64,000 nt of DNA, taken from Antedon mediterranea (Eukaryota > Echinodermata > Crinoidea > Comatulida > Antedonidae). Position numbers and translations under genes: made by a program. This document shows, piece by piece, positions 44,291 to 64,000 of this stretch. The notes under the pieces were generated by a model. The model worked only from the letters and a program-made list of their open reading frames with translations. It was not told where the DNA came from and did not search any database. Each line of letters opens with the position of its first letter. Within the stretch, counting starts at the first letter, position 1. The stretch covers positions 21,731,432 to 21,795,431 of the forward strand of contig NC_092679.1 in assembly GCF_964355755.1 (NCBI RefSeq), given 5' to 3'.

Positions 44291-45969
44291 TTGGTAAAAA
44301 TTGGTAAAATTCAGTTACTGCAGTAACTGCAGTAGAGGAATCTTGACCTGGTCCAAAGCGCACCTTTGAAACATCTAATATTATAACCGACAATATATAT
44401 ATATATATATATACCAAAAATACAGTTATAGAAACACTGTTATGGGTGGAAGACATCTAAAAGCACTGTTACCAATAACTTTTAATAAAATATCACATTC
44501 ATTACTTGTTAATTTACTGTATATAAACATTAAAATCATACGCTACCCCAATGGAATGTTACATATAGAGAATGGTTTACGACACCGATTTGGAAATGCA
44601 CCTATTTGGATGGAGTTTTCAAGAATCAGTTACACAACATTTGTAAAATTAATTTACAAATTACAAGGTTAGCTTGGAAGAAATTTCTTTTTACAGATGA
44701 AATATTTCTCTCTTTTTCCAAATTATTATCAAATCATAACCATAACATTATATTAATTTATTAAATATGTTTCTTCAGCCCATAAATATTATTTATTAGC
44801 AGTTTGTTCTAGTCAATGGTTCTGACGTGATTAGCATTACAAATGTATTATAGAAGAAATTATTGAAGGGTTAGTGCAGACATGTTCATGTAAAAGCTTC
44901 ACACAAATATTAATCAACCTCAATAAAATATTTTAATTTCGTTTAAATAGATAATGAGTAGGTAATCAACTATGAATTTTTTAACGAGGAAATCAATAAT
45001 TCCTAATTTCATCAGATGATTCAACTTTGACATGTTTATACTGTGTGGACACACCCTTATACCGTGTGGACACACCCTTTCTTCCTTCCTGGAATTCCTA
45101 GCCTTAATTACATTATTACACACAACATTATTACACATTCATCTACAAAAACATTATCGGGGACCCCCCCCCCCTCCCCCCGAAGTAGTTAATAAACATT
45201 TTTTTTAAACATTATTTATTATTATTATAATATTATTTACAATTCATGATTTTGAACCTTCACACCAGACTAACTCTAATTTTCCTAGTAACTTTCCTGT
45301 ATTCAGATTATTTTAGATTTATAGAGTAAATAATTTTCCATAAATACCTTTAGGACTGATAGTTTGAGGAAGTATAATATTGCTACGGTTTGAAATTGAT
45401 ATCATTTTTATCCTTACTACAAAATGTCAGCATCTTTTTTCGTTTTTTTTTGGTATAAGTAAAATTAATTAGAATAATAAATTTTAATTTTAAGTAGAAA
45501 AAAATCATGCCCAGCAATTTTGATATGAATAAGATGAACTTTTTTTAGCGTTTGAGAATCTAAAGTTAAATTACTGAAGTATGTTTTCATGTTTACTGCA
45601 GTAACATAACTGATAATTCTGCGTATATTACTAAATCAAACCTGATATAGTAATTACTTTTTTGATTAGCATCAGCAGTGAATTTCAGTATCCCAGTACA
45701 AGTTGCCATGGTGATGTCAATCATACACGTAGTCACATCGATTTTCTGCAACATGAACTTGAATCAATGTGATTGCGTAATTCATGAAAACTAATTTCCA
45801 TGGTAACTAATTAAGCAATCAGGTTTTCGGAGAAGATACTTATTCATAAAACCAATAAACTGCATATTGCTACCTATCCCAGGTGGTAATGATATAGTGT
45901 ACTGTATTCCAATTATATGTACAAGTTCAGTTTGTGTCATTTGCATAAACACATGTATATTAGCATAAT

Positions 45970-54838
<8,869 letters not shown>

Positions 54839-56256
54839 GTTTGCTATTTATTCCAATTCCAATGTCAGAAACTAGTATTTTTCCTTGGTTTTTAAGCAGG
54901 CGACTAAGTTCAAATACGCACCTCTCTACACCGCGACTGTGTTTATGAGACGGCAACTGACCTGTTATTAAAGAGTTTGTGCTTCCTGGTCTAGTCTTCC
55001 ACATTCCAGACGTCGATCATCACGTTTCGTTTGAGAAAAATGTTTTTTTTTTTGTTGAATTGAAAGTTTCTTTATTTTTTTTAAATTTTATTCCACATTT
55101 ATTTAGTCATCAATTACAGTACATCATAATTACAGTACAACTGAGAACAGGGATCCTGCATAAAAGAGCTGTAGCTTCGTTTTTTTGTAGGACGCTTTTA
55201 CATAAGAACAAGTATATAGAACTTAAATAAACAAAGGTGTTGTTTCAACGGAATTTATCATTAATAAAAATACATAAATACGTAATATAACGGGCGCGCA
55301 ATGTGTATAAGATTCTTTCAATGTATGTAATAAATAAACTGAAACAAGTTTTGAAACTCAAGGAATAATACTTTATCATCATTAATAATAGTGGGGTTTT
55401 TAAATGTGACGTCATAAGATAACTTGGGCCTTTCTTTAGCCTGTTTCTAAGATAGATTTTGTATTTTTTCCTAGAACTGACTTTTCAAGGACCATTCACT
55501 TAAAGAGAAGAACATTGCTCACAGACACCCCTGAGCTTGATAGTTCAGAAGAGAAAAAGATACATAATTTAAAACAAATTTTATAGGAGATGCATTTTTT
55601 TAAAACGTGAAAATGAAAGTTCTGAAACGCCTACGCACGAGGCCTACTAAAACCGCGTGTTAAATAATGTCATTATAAATCATAAAATAACGTGACGTCA
55701 TAATAAATTTCAACATTCGACTATCTCGGACATTCTCTATTCATTTGGATCAAGGATTTTCCAGGTTTGCTACGATTTATTTTGTAATTTTGTTTCTTAG
55801 TTTTTGAAAAATGATTTCTCAAACTCTTTTGGATTTTTTTTTGGCATTTCTGTAAAGGAACATTTAATTATGGCGTTCTTGTTGGGAGGAGAATTGATTT
55901 TGAAAGATTAAACTTATAAAGACCTCTACTCCGATTGAGTTACGAAATGACAAGTGTGACCCCGGTTGTGACATTTATGTCACAATTCAATGTGCATGAC
56001 GTCACTTTCACGGCATATTGTTTATTGCACTGTTTCGGTTTTATTTGACCACAAATAAAACGTATCTGCACGTAGGCCTACCTGGTGACCATGACTAGTT
56101 CAATTTAATTGTGTTCTTTTTTAAAAAGATAATTTTGTACGTGTGTTTGTCGTCCATTTGTGAAGCGGATTGGATATATGGAGCGTCAAAAAAACGCCAA
56201 AAACAAATGCAAGAAAAGGTGGTTGACGCTCCATACCTTTTTGCAAACGCAAAGTT

Positions 56257-56338
56257 AAGCTTGGTTCCCACGCAAGGAAGTAAACGCAACGCAAGCGTGT
56301 TGACCATTGACAAGCGAAGTTCAAATAATCCATCGTAT
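56257..56338. mobile_element. MITE with GGTTTCCACT-type ends, fragment
   Basis: AAGCTTGGTTCCCACGCAAG, GTTGACCATTGACAAGC and AATAATCCATCG correspond in order to the left half of the copy at 27.0 kb. Confidence 0.55.
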
Positions 56339-56935
56339 TAAATGTTTGTTTGTACTGTATTTGCGCCACGGCACCAAAGGTGAAGCGCCTATGAATTACG
56401 TCACACTTACGAACCTTTCTTGGAAAAAATTCGCGGGTCGTTAGATAGACCAACAACCTTGTTTTGTACTTTCGATTTTCTCGAGCAATTAAGGAACCTT
56501 ATGTGATTATATTTAAGTACATGTTCAAAAACTTTCCCGTCTCAGGAAATTACACTTTTTTGGGGAACTTGTCTTATCGCGATTGCAAGGAAGTGACACA
56601 CATTAATATTCCTCGTAACGATTTGTTTGAATTGATTGATCGTTACAAAAACAATTAAATGAAAGAGAAGGCCAAATGTGACTTTTTATTGCTTTTAAAT
56701 ACTGCAAATAGGAAACTCTTGATCAAAAAAAGTATGCGATTGTGTTTTTCACGCTTCACTGACTTTCAAACGAGTACGCGTCATACTCCAACAATAGAGG
56801 GCTCACTTCTACAAATTTCTATCTTATAATTAATATCATGGAAATTCTAAAAAGTCTGGGAGGGGAGGGGATAGTAAGAAGCTACTTTGTAAGGTATTTG
56901 AACGAAAAGGAAAACATTTTCAGTCACAAAAAGTT

Positions 56936-56955
56936 GGATAGTGTAGACAGAGCTT
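56936..56955 (-). mobile_element. Solo arm of the GATGTGCCC-family MITE
   Basis: GGATAGTGTAGACAGAGCTT is the terminal arm alone; no internal sequence follows. Confidence 0.55.
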
Positions 56956-57078
56956 TGCACATTTCATATACAGTCCTAACATTCATCCTCCCAGTGCCAC
57001 CCCGCATTTTTTTTATACAAAACAAATTTTAGTTATAAAACAAATTTGTAAGTTTTACAAAAAATTCATAAATACATC

Positions 57079-57084
57079 TTTATT
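57079..57084 (-). terminator. Poly(A) signal AATAAA, possible TAF6L 3' end
   Basis: TTTATT on the plus strand (AATAAA on the minus) about 255 bp beyond the TAF6L stop codon. Confidence 0.35.
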
Positions 57085-57338
57085 CACTTTTTCAATGAAA
57101 ATGAATGGTAGATTCACATTTGTTTTTGTATCATGATTTTGTTATAAAACAAAATTTTACAAAATCCTTTAAGTACAAAATAAATAAAATGGTCTATTAG
57201 ACCTATTCATGATTACATTCTGTTATTTTTTACAGGTCTTTGTGGAAAATGAAATATTAAGAGACTTCATAAAAGCATTGCCAAATAATAGAGGGCGATA
57301 TGAAACAAAAGCCATTACAAAAACCGAAATATAAAATG

Positions 57339-60300
57339 TCACCAGATATCACCAACCCATACATTCGGAATATCAAGTGGGTTTTTATAAGACGACAAAC
57401 CGCGTCGCTTTCCAAACACTTTCATCTGCTTATTCAAAATCGCAAATTTCGACGACTCCAAAGTATACGCCATTAAGTTCTTTGAAACGTTTCTTTTCTT
57501 GAGTAAAAACGGCAAACGCGGTTTGAAACCATCCACGCAAAATTCTATCGAAAGATTAATATTCATATTTCTAACTTTTATATTCCTGTTGACGATAAAA
57601 CTATCTTCTATACATCGTTTGTGGTTATATCTATTTTGTTTCCTTGTTGAATTATGTTTTTTATCCTCCGAAACCTTTAAGCGCAATTTATTTTTAAGTT
57701 TGTACATTTCCATCGGTGCGATTTGCTTTTCTTCTTGTCTTAACCAATGTTGAACGCCGACCGACGCATTCATCGTGTTTGAAAAACTGTCTCCAAAATA
57801 TTCAGAAAATGTCCTATATAAATTAGCGTGTTTGTTACCGCTTGACCCTTGACCTATTAAAGGGTCAGTTTGTTTGTCTACGTCGGGACTAGAACTGGAG
57901 CAAGGTGACAATAGTGGACTCGATGGTTCAAGAAAAACATCTGTCGTCAGTTTTGAGTGCAACAGTAAATCTGCAGCTACCTTTAAATTTTAAATGAGAA
58001 AAAAGACATTCATTCGAGGTAGTGGTGCATGACCAATTAGGGGGCGTGGCTTTAAACTGACATATCTGATTGGCTGCTTGAATGCAGCTATGGGAGTATT
58101 GCCATAATGGATCATTCAAAAAAACATTTATTTGTTCAACAATGGCATATTTTTTAACAGTATAATATATAGGTCACTGGTGTGTACATTATTTAAATGA
58201 AAACATGGTAATAAGCCATCATTTGGGGTCTTCTCTAGAAGAAATCAAGTTTCTTGTCTCGAGAAAGACCCCAGAAACATATATCTTAGATTTCAATTGA
58301 GTCAGGTGTCATTAACCCTTATAAATTCTGGAAGATTTCAATACGGCTGACTTATTAGTTATAGTAATCTTGTTTTATTTAGCAGCCCCTGACCAATTCT
58401 CTTTTTGTTTGTTTTAAATTATTGTTTGTTGTTCAAATAAATAAAATAATAACAATATTTTTTATTGGCTTTATAGGTTTAATGTATGGAGAACCAATAG
58501 AAAATACTAATTTACATGCATGGTCAATCATGGCTGTAGAAAAATGTACACATGGATGACCATGCTAACATCATCTTCCTTTATTTATACTGTACTCTTG
58601 GCTCTTGGGTGGGAGAGGGGTGGGGGGGGGGGGGGGGGAAGACAAAAACATAGTCTAAGCGATAAGCCTAAGAAAACATAATTGTATCATCATGATGTTG
58701 TTGTAACATTACCTGTAGAGCGCCAAGTACTTTTCTTGCGTCGTTCTGATTTGAATAATTTGAGACAGACGTGTCTTGTAGAAACATGAATAAACTTGGC
58801 ATGTAAGGTGCCATGTTTGGCAGTAGAATTGATTCAAGTGCCTAGTGATATACAAATATTAACACGTTTTAATTTCCCAGCAGGCAGACTTTATTTGTAT
58901 ATAGGCCACTATAAGATTTGTAGCTCTTTAGGCCTTCCACAGGTAAAATAAATATTTTATAATTGACTAAAGTAAAATAACTTAAGCCTTAATTGACTAA
59001 TCGTTTTATCACATCAACAAATAATCAACAAGAATAACATTAAAACATGACTAAAGATTAGCTTTTTTTCTACAGAAGTGATTTAACTTTATTAAAACTA
59101 CAAAATGACCTATTCAAAATCATCTGATTTTTATTTTTCATGTTTTTGTGGGAAATACATCTTTAAGTCATATAAATAAATACATTTTAACAAACCTGTG
59201 GCCCTAAGACTGTCAAGCCCATGATAGCACCGTATTGTGAACATAGTGATCTGAGTGGGTCTGTGAAAACCTGCTCAAACATCGCTCCTAACTGTTGGTG
59301 AATACTTTCTGCATGCAACTCCAAAGATCTATAAACAAATATTTTAATAGCCTCCATTTTAAATACAATAACTTTTTATATTTTAAATATCAACCATTCT
59401 TACAGATGAAAATTAATATTTAAGTATAATTAATTTACATTACTAACCTCAAAGTCTTGGCCAGGATTAACGAGGCGTAGTCACGCAGTAGCCAATGATC
59501 ATTGAGAGGGTTGAGTGACGCAGTCAGTGGTTCCAACATACAGTGTACCAATGAAGTCACCAAAACATTTAACTTTATTGTAAAAAAATTCAAAAACTGG
59601 ATTTTAAAAGGCATTCACACATCCAACAACAGCAAACAAATTAATCATAAAAAATTATAACATTATATAATTATTATATAAATTACAAAACGGATAAACT
59701 ACATCATTATATCATGCTTATAGTCTTATTTGAAGCTTAGGGAGTGGAGCATTTTTATAGTTTAAACTGTACGCGAGTTATAACCATAGAACTAGGTCAG
59801 GATTGAACCTTAAACCTTGGGTTTGGAAGGCAACCACATTAACCCACCAAACTACAGTTGCACAATGATTAGATGACCTCAATATGTACACTTACATTAC
59901 TTTTTTTTACACCTCTGTTCATGGGACACCTCTATTAAGAGTAAATAAAATAAGGGGCAATATATGTTTACTACTTCAAACTACTACAGCAAACCCCTAT
60001 TCAAGGGACACTGCTATTAAGTGGACATTTTTCTGTTAAAAAAAATTAGGTGCAATATATGTATAACACTAAGGCAAACCCCTATTCAGGGGACACCCCT
60101 ATTAAAGGGACATTTTTATTAGGGACCTAAAAATGTATCCTTATTATTGGTTCTATTGTACTTACATATGGACCAAGAAAAAGACTTTGGTTGTTCACCA
60201 ATGACTGCAAAATGTGAAGCATTTTATTAATCTGTGTTAAACTGTGGCTGACTTTACTTAAGTTGCTGGAGACAAAGTTGAGAAGGAATGGCAGTAGGCT

Positions 60301-62269
60301 TCCAATCTTGCTGTTGCTACGAAGATCTGCAAGTGCAACCTGAAACCAAAAAGATGATGAAAGAGTGATGATAATTTATATGAAAAGTGATGATAAAGAT
60401 GTTGAAAAAGTGATGATATAATTGTAACGATGATGAAAATGATAATGAAAAAAAGTGATAATGTCATGATTAAAAAGATGGAAAGTGTTGAAAGGTGATG
60501 ATAATGATGATGAAAAAGTGATGAGAATTACAAAAAGGTGTTAATGATGATGAAAAAGTGATGGTAATGATGATGGAAAATTGAGTTAATGATAGAAAAT
60601 TGAAGATGATGAAAAGGTGAAAATAATGATGATAAAAAAGTGATGCTATTGTCATGATGAAAACTGATGATAATAATTTTGAAAAAGTTGGTGAAAAGGC
60701 ATTAATTATTATGAAAAGTGATGATAATGTCATGATAGCAAGACAAAAATTTACTTTACCTTCATAGCCTCCTCATCTTTGCCTAAGCATGCCTGGGTAA
60801 TGTGTACATAATACTCACTCAATGGATCTGTGAGTGTCGGACCTAATGTAACTAAAAAGGAAAAAAATCTTCATTTTCTTTAAATACAATTGTAGTACTG
60901 TATGACTCCATAGAGACCTGTACAAAGCATTTATTTTAACCAATCAGATTGAATAATTTTACCTGATGATGTTTTTGATAGACTATTCACTTTGTTGACT
61001 CCTTCAAAAGCTATCCATTGCGCTATAGAGGAATTAATAAAAGAATATAATGTCAGAATAATCTAATCCTAAAACTAAATAAGCTCAATCTCTGATCCTT
61101 CATTAACATTAATGATCACCAAATTCAATCGCCTTCTAGTAAGCCTAGAAGTTATTGTGCTGGCCACCAATTATGGAATGCTTCTATTTACATGACACAT
61201 TGTACTTGACCTTGTCTTTTGGGTTAGGCCGTCATTACTCACCATTGCCTAGACGGATGTTTTTTTAGGGGTATCTTCTTTGGCCAGTGATTCAACTTGG
61301 TCTAAGCCAAATAAATTTGATAAATATTTGGTCTTGGCAGCGCACCATAAAGTTGGCCGTTCCATACGTGGTGACCTAAGTGACCATTTATATAATACTG
61401 TACCTTGAACAGAAGCCTCGCCATTGTTCTGAGGATGCTTAATGTCCAATGATACATCAGCCAGGCTAATTTCTCTGTCATCAATAAAGTAAACATCTGC
61501 ATCCTTGTTGTGTCGAAATGCTCGAATATCCTTTAAATTGCCTCCACAAATTGGCTTAAAAGTAAACACAAAATAATTAGTTAATATGAACAATTTGTTA
61601 TCGGAATAAACTATTGAATATGCATACAGCTTACAGTAGTTCGGTATATGTTATTTCTTTTGTTGTGTCAATTTTTTTACAAATGTATTTATTTTTTCGG
61701 TTATCAGTCAATCGGGACTACAGATCGGGTTCCAGGCAATTAAATTAGGCTCATAATTTTAAAAAACTCTTCCACCACTTGATGTATCCATACCTCTACA
61801 TCGCTCCAACGTAAAGCTCTATTGAAATCTTCATGTGTAAGTTTCTTTCGTCGGCCATGCTTCATAAACTGTACGCTTGACTAAAAAAGAAAGTTTTAAA
61901 ATTAAAAGATAAACAATATCAATTTAAATTGTTAATTAAAAATGTTTAAATTAAGTTAATAATAATTATTAATATTATTGTTGGAAATCTTGAATCATTC
62001 CATACGGTAGTATTAAACTAGTAAGCCTCCTTGTGGCCCCATGTGCTATACGACTGATACTGTATTACCGATATATCTACTTTTGGGTTTTCCTAGGCTA
62101 GGCCGAAGTAATCGATCATACTTACTTGAGCCGCTTCTCTAAGCCGGTAGGTCACATCTTCGGCAAGAGCCGCGGCGATGTCCTCCGGTAGACCATTGAA
62201 GCCTGCAGATTCAGCAATCAGTTTAATGGATTCTGTTGATAAAACAGCATATTTTCTTTCTTCTGACAT
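57339..62269 (-). CDS. TAF6L: TAF6L, SAGA histone-fold/HEAT subunit, complete, ten exons
   Basis: Minus-strand exons: 62269-62126 (ATG), 61880-61794, 61554-61404, 61022-60963, 60851-60760, 60339-60166, 59572-59448, 59328-59196, 58841-58713, 57980-57339 (stop), all phase-consistent; 578 residues. Residues 1-77 form the TAF6-type histone fold (ESIKLIAESAGF, LAEDVTYRLREAAQ, KHGRRKKLTHEDFNRALRWS). DVYFIDDREISLADV follows near 97-111. The HEAT region (about 150-365) includes DLRSNSKIGSLLPF, LGPY, EPLTASLNPLNDHWLLRDYA, DPLRSLCSQYGAIMGLTVLG and VSNYSNQNDARKVLGALQ. LGPY, SLNPLNDHW and the C-terminal YRTFSEYFGDSF favour TAF6L over TAF6. TAF6L pairs with TAF9 in the SAGA coactivator. The last exon (213 residues) is basic and divergent. 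The acceptor of exon 7 (AATAAAG) has a weak pyrimidine tract but is fixed by phase and homology. Confidence 0.93.
59735..59860 (-). mobile_element. tRNA-derived SINE in TAF6L intron 6
   Basis: On the minus strand it has a head TAGTTTGGTGGGTTAATGTG, a B-box GGTTCAATCCTGACCTAG, then TATGGTTATAACTCGCG and CCACTCCCTAAGCTTCAAA. Same family as the fragment in TALPID3 intron 8. Confidence 0.6.
59905..60135. repeat. GGGGACACC-family cluster, TAF6L intron 6
   Basis: Three successive units of the CCCTATTCAGGGGACACCCC type with ATATATGT spacers, ending about 30 bp before exon 6 (in plus coordinates). Confidence 0.6.
60352..60735 (+). repeat. GATGATGAAAAAGTGATGATAAT-type imperfect repeat, TAF6L intron 5
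   Basis: Nearly 400 bp of imperfect GATGAT and AAAAAGTGATGATAA units filling most of intron 5 between exons 6 and 5. Confidence 0.85.
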
Positions 62270-62630
62270 GATTCATGTGAATTATAGATAGTACATCTTA
62301 CCAAATAAGATTAGCATGTAGGCTAGCAATATCAAAACATGATTTATTTTTACCCCTCTTCGTTTCTTTAGTCTTCGCGAGAGGTGGTGGTGGTGGTGAC
62401 GGTGTGTGGTTAAAAATACAGAAAGAGCGCCCCCTACAAGTGTGAATTGCGGTAACTATAAATACATTTTTTTAGCGCGCGATTACATCAGTAGGCCTAC
62501 TTTTATACCTCCATGCTTTGATCATATAAATATTATAATTCACGATATCTCTATGCTTTGATAATTCACAAGTTTTTAAATCATATATCCATTATGATCA
62601 TTATAATCATATAAATGCCGTTTTAAGAAA
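62270..62630. promoter_or_regulatory. TAF6L upstream region with a CTCF-like motif
   Basis: The minus strand at 62443-62424 reads CACTTGTAGGGGGCGCTCTT, close to the CTCF core (AGGGGGCGC), about 160 bp before the start codon. Motif resemblance only. A GGTGGTGGTGGTGAC run lies at about 62385-62400. No TATA box was seen. Confidence 0.3.
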
Positions 62631-62635
62631 ATTTT

Positions 62636-62708
62636 CGACCACGATGGGACTCGAACCCACAATCTTCCGATTCGAAGTCGGACGCCTTATCCATTAGGCC
62701 ACGCGGCC
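62636..62708 (-). tRNA. tRNA-Arg (anticodon TCG)
   Basis: A 73-base cloverleaf: acceptor GGCCGCG pairs with CGTGGTC, the D arm carries GGATA, the anticodon loop CTTCGAA gives TCG, and the T arm GTGGGTTCGAATCCCAT has a perfect B-box. Discriminator base G. CCA is not encoded. Confidence 0.95.
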
Positions 62709-62860
62709 GTTTTACAGCCAAAACATTTAATAATTGTTTATGTAAACCTAAGTACAATTATGTTATGGTAAAAGTTTGTTTTCATAGAGTACCATTGAAT
62801 AAATCTTTCTTTGAATAGACCCTACAAAAAAACGTTGCTACGCCAAAATGTATCGACCAA

Positions 62861-62933
62861 CGACCACGATGGGACTCGAACCCACAATCTTCCGATTCGA
62901 AGTCGGACGCCTTATCCATTAGGCCACGCGGCC
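62861..62933 (-). tRNA. tRNA-Arg (anticodon TCG), second copy
   Basis: Identical in sequence to the copy at 62636-62708 and in the same orientation, 152 bp away. Confidence 0.95.
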
Positions 62934-63018
62934 ATCACATAGTTGTTGAAGCTTGATCATATTATTGTCTAGGACTCACCACAAGGCAATGGTAAGCGCA
63001 ATTTAAACAATTATGACA

Positions 63019-63068
63019 TGACACGATGGATCATCCGAACTTGCGCGTACGTCTTTGCGTTGCGCGCG
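63019..63068. mobile_element. Fragment resembling the GGTTTCCACT-type MITE
   Basis: GATGGATCATCCGAACTTGC and GTACGTCTTTGCGTTGCG resemble the interior of the MITE at 27.0 kb in inverted orientation. Confidence 0.35.
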
Positions 63069-63444
63069 CCGAGTGAGAAAAACTTTTCATTGTACCTTTT
63101 TCTCAAACATGTATTGTCCCCCAAAAACATGAAAAATGAAGATTAATAAAATCAGACTTTGAATAGGCCATTTTGTAGTTTTAACAAAGTTAATCACTTC
63201 CGTAGAAAAGAGAAAACCCCAAAATAATGTTTTCACTTATAAAATGACAAAATAAATGGTTAAATTACAGTTTTTTTTAGATAAATAACATTTTTTTTCG
63301 ATCAAATTTTTGGTCAAAGTGAATAACTATTATGTGATATTAAAATTACATATCCAATAAAAAAAATGTTTAAAAAAATGTCAGGGGGACTATATATATA
63401 CACTATATACACCTTTAACTTTATCTAATAAAATTCTGTATAAC

Positions 63445-63517
63445 GGCCGCGTGGCCTAATGGATAAGGCGTCCGACTTCGAATCGGAAGATTGTGGGTTC
63501 GAATCCCATCGTGGTCG
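63445..63517 (+). tRNA. tRNA-Arg (anticodon TCG), third copy, opposite orientation
   Basis: The same 73-base sequence as the two minus-strand copies, on the plus strand 511 bp from the second. All three can fold normally and carry intact A and B boxes. Confidence 0.95.
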
Positions 63518-64000
63518 ATATCTTTTTGCATAGCGTCTCCAAACAAGCTATTTTGGCACTAAATGATGCCTGTATACAGCCTAGCCAAAGTGTGTTTCGA
63601 TTTCCATAAATAACACACACTATAATCATCAATCTGACATGATGATATATCCAACAAAATAATTGATGACCGAAATAAAAATAATTCAATCGCAAATGTC
63701 AACATAGAATTGCACCGATCTGAGATATAGAGTGTATATAACCCATAATCCGTGACACTTCAAAAGAAATGCTCAAATAGAATTTATTGCTAGTTGTTTT
63801 AGTGGAACGTTCACGATGGTAATAAAAACGGCTCTCACGATGCTTATGCTGACCACATATATCTATATATAATATGAACCACAAGACTCAGTCTACGTAA
63901 ATGACTTGGTATGAAACGCCTTTGTTGATCATGTAGACAATGATGTTATGGTAAAAGTTTGACCATTATTCATTCAATCTTTATTTAAAAGACAGAGACG
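63518..64000. other. Spacer of the tRNA cluster
   Basis: No gene. The last 60 bases (TGTTATGGTAAAAGTTTG and a following TTCAATCTTTAT) match the spacer at 62.76-62.82 kb, so the repeat unit of the tRNA cluster probably continues beyond the window. Confidence 0.5.

Larger units (their letters stand above)
40393..45969. other. Gene-poor interval between TALPID3 and MAP1LC3
   Basis: AT-rich with several repeats listed separately (41.5, 42.2, 43.4 and 44.1 kb), an AT dinucleotide run near 44393-44412 and a C run near 45166-45180. A 76-codon frame at 44442-44672 has no recognisable homology and is not called. Confidence 0.4.
54839..57075. other. Interval between LC3 and TAF6L, with the LC3 promoter side
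   Basis: The 5' flank of LC3 shows no TATA box at a convincing distance. A MITE fragment lies at 56.26-56.34 kb and a MITE arm at 56.94 kb. A 64-codon frame at 56464-56658 (with RDCKEVTHINIPRNDLFELI) looks somewhat coding but is unassigned. Confidence 0.4.

Noticed and set aside
44442-44672. 76-codon plus-strand frame
   Set aside because: No homology, no splice or promoter context, and AT-rich codon use like its surroundings.
56121-56456. 111-codon minus-strand frame
   Set aside because: Overlaps a MITE fragment and has no recognisable domain.

Overview
The window is nuclear DNA from an animal. It is AT-rich, its genes are split by GT-AG introns, and it is full of SINEs, MITEs, LINE fragments and minisatellites. 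The protein families (TALPID3, a LC3C-type ATG8, a TAF6L-type SAGA subunit), the abundance of AGGCCTA-type motifs and the tRNA/5S-derived SINEs suggest a marine invertebrate deuterostome, possibly an echinoderm. That assignment is an inference and rests on no database search.

Layout. 1-17.7 kb holds no recognised host exon. It contains a chimeric 5S rRNA-tRNA SINE, a degenerate AT-rich array, MITEs, a 3.6-kb region bounded by two nested pairs of inverted repeats with a LINE 3' remnant inside, and a PIF/Harbinger-like element that still carries a frameshifted Myb/SANT gene. 17.7-38.1 kb is the plus-strand TALPID3 (KIAA0586) gene: 19 exons could be joined in frame (1246 codons to the stop), but the 5' exons were not found. 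Its introns hold an intact LINE reverse transcriptase ORF, palindromic MITEs, tRNA-derived SINEs and two minisatellites. 38.16-40.39 kb, just beyond the TALPID3 poly(A) signal, is a 2.2-kb array of alternating palindromes between direct repeats.

40.4-45.9 kb is repeat-rich and without a recognised gene. 45.97-54.84 kb carries a complete four-exon minus-strand MAP1LC3 gene whose product ends on the conjugation glycine, with no tail to remove. 57.3-62.3 kb carries a complete ten-exon minus-strand TAF6L gene (578 aa). 62.6-63.5 kb holds three identical tRNA-Arg(TCG) genes in both orientations.

The three protein genes act in unrelated processes: TALPID3 in centriole/cilium and Hedgehog signalling, LC3 in autophagosome conjugation, TAF6L in chromatin and transcription. 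No functional clustering is implied. Exon limits were placed by reading splice sites, checking phase across every junction and recognising family-conserved segments.
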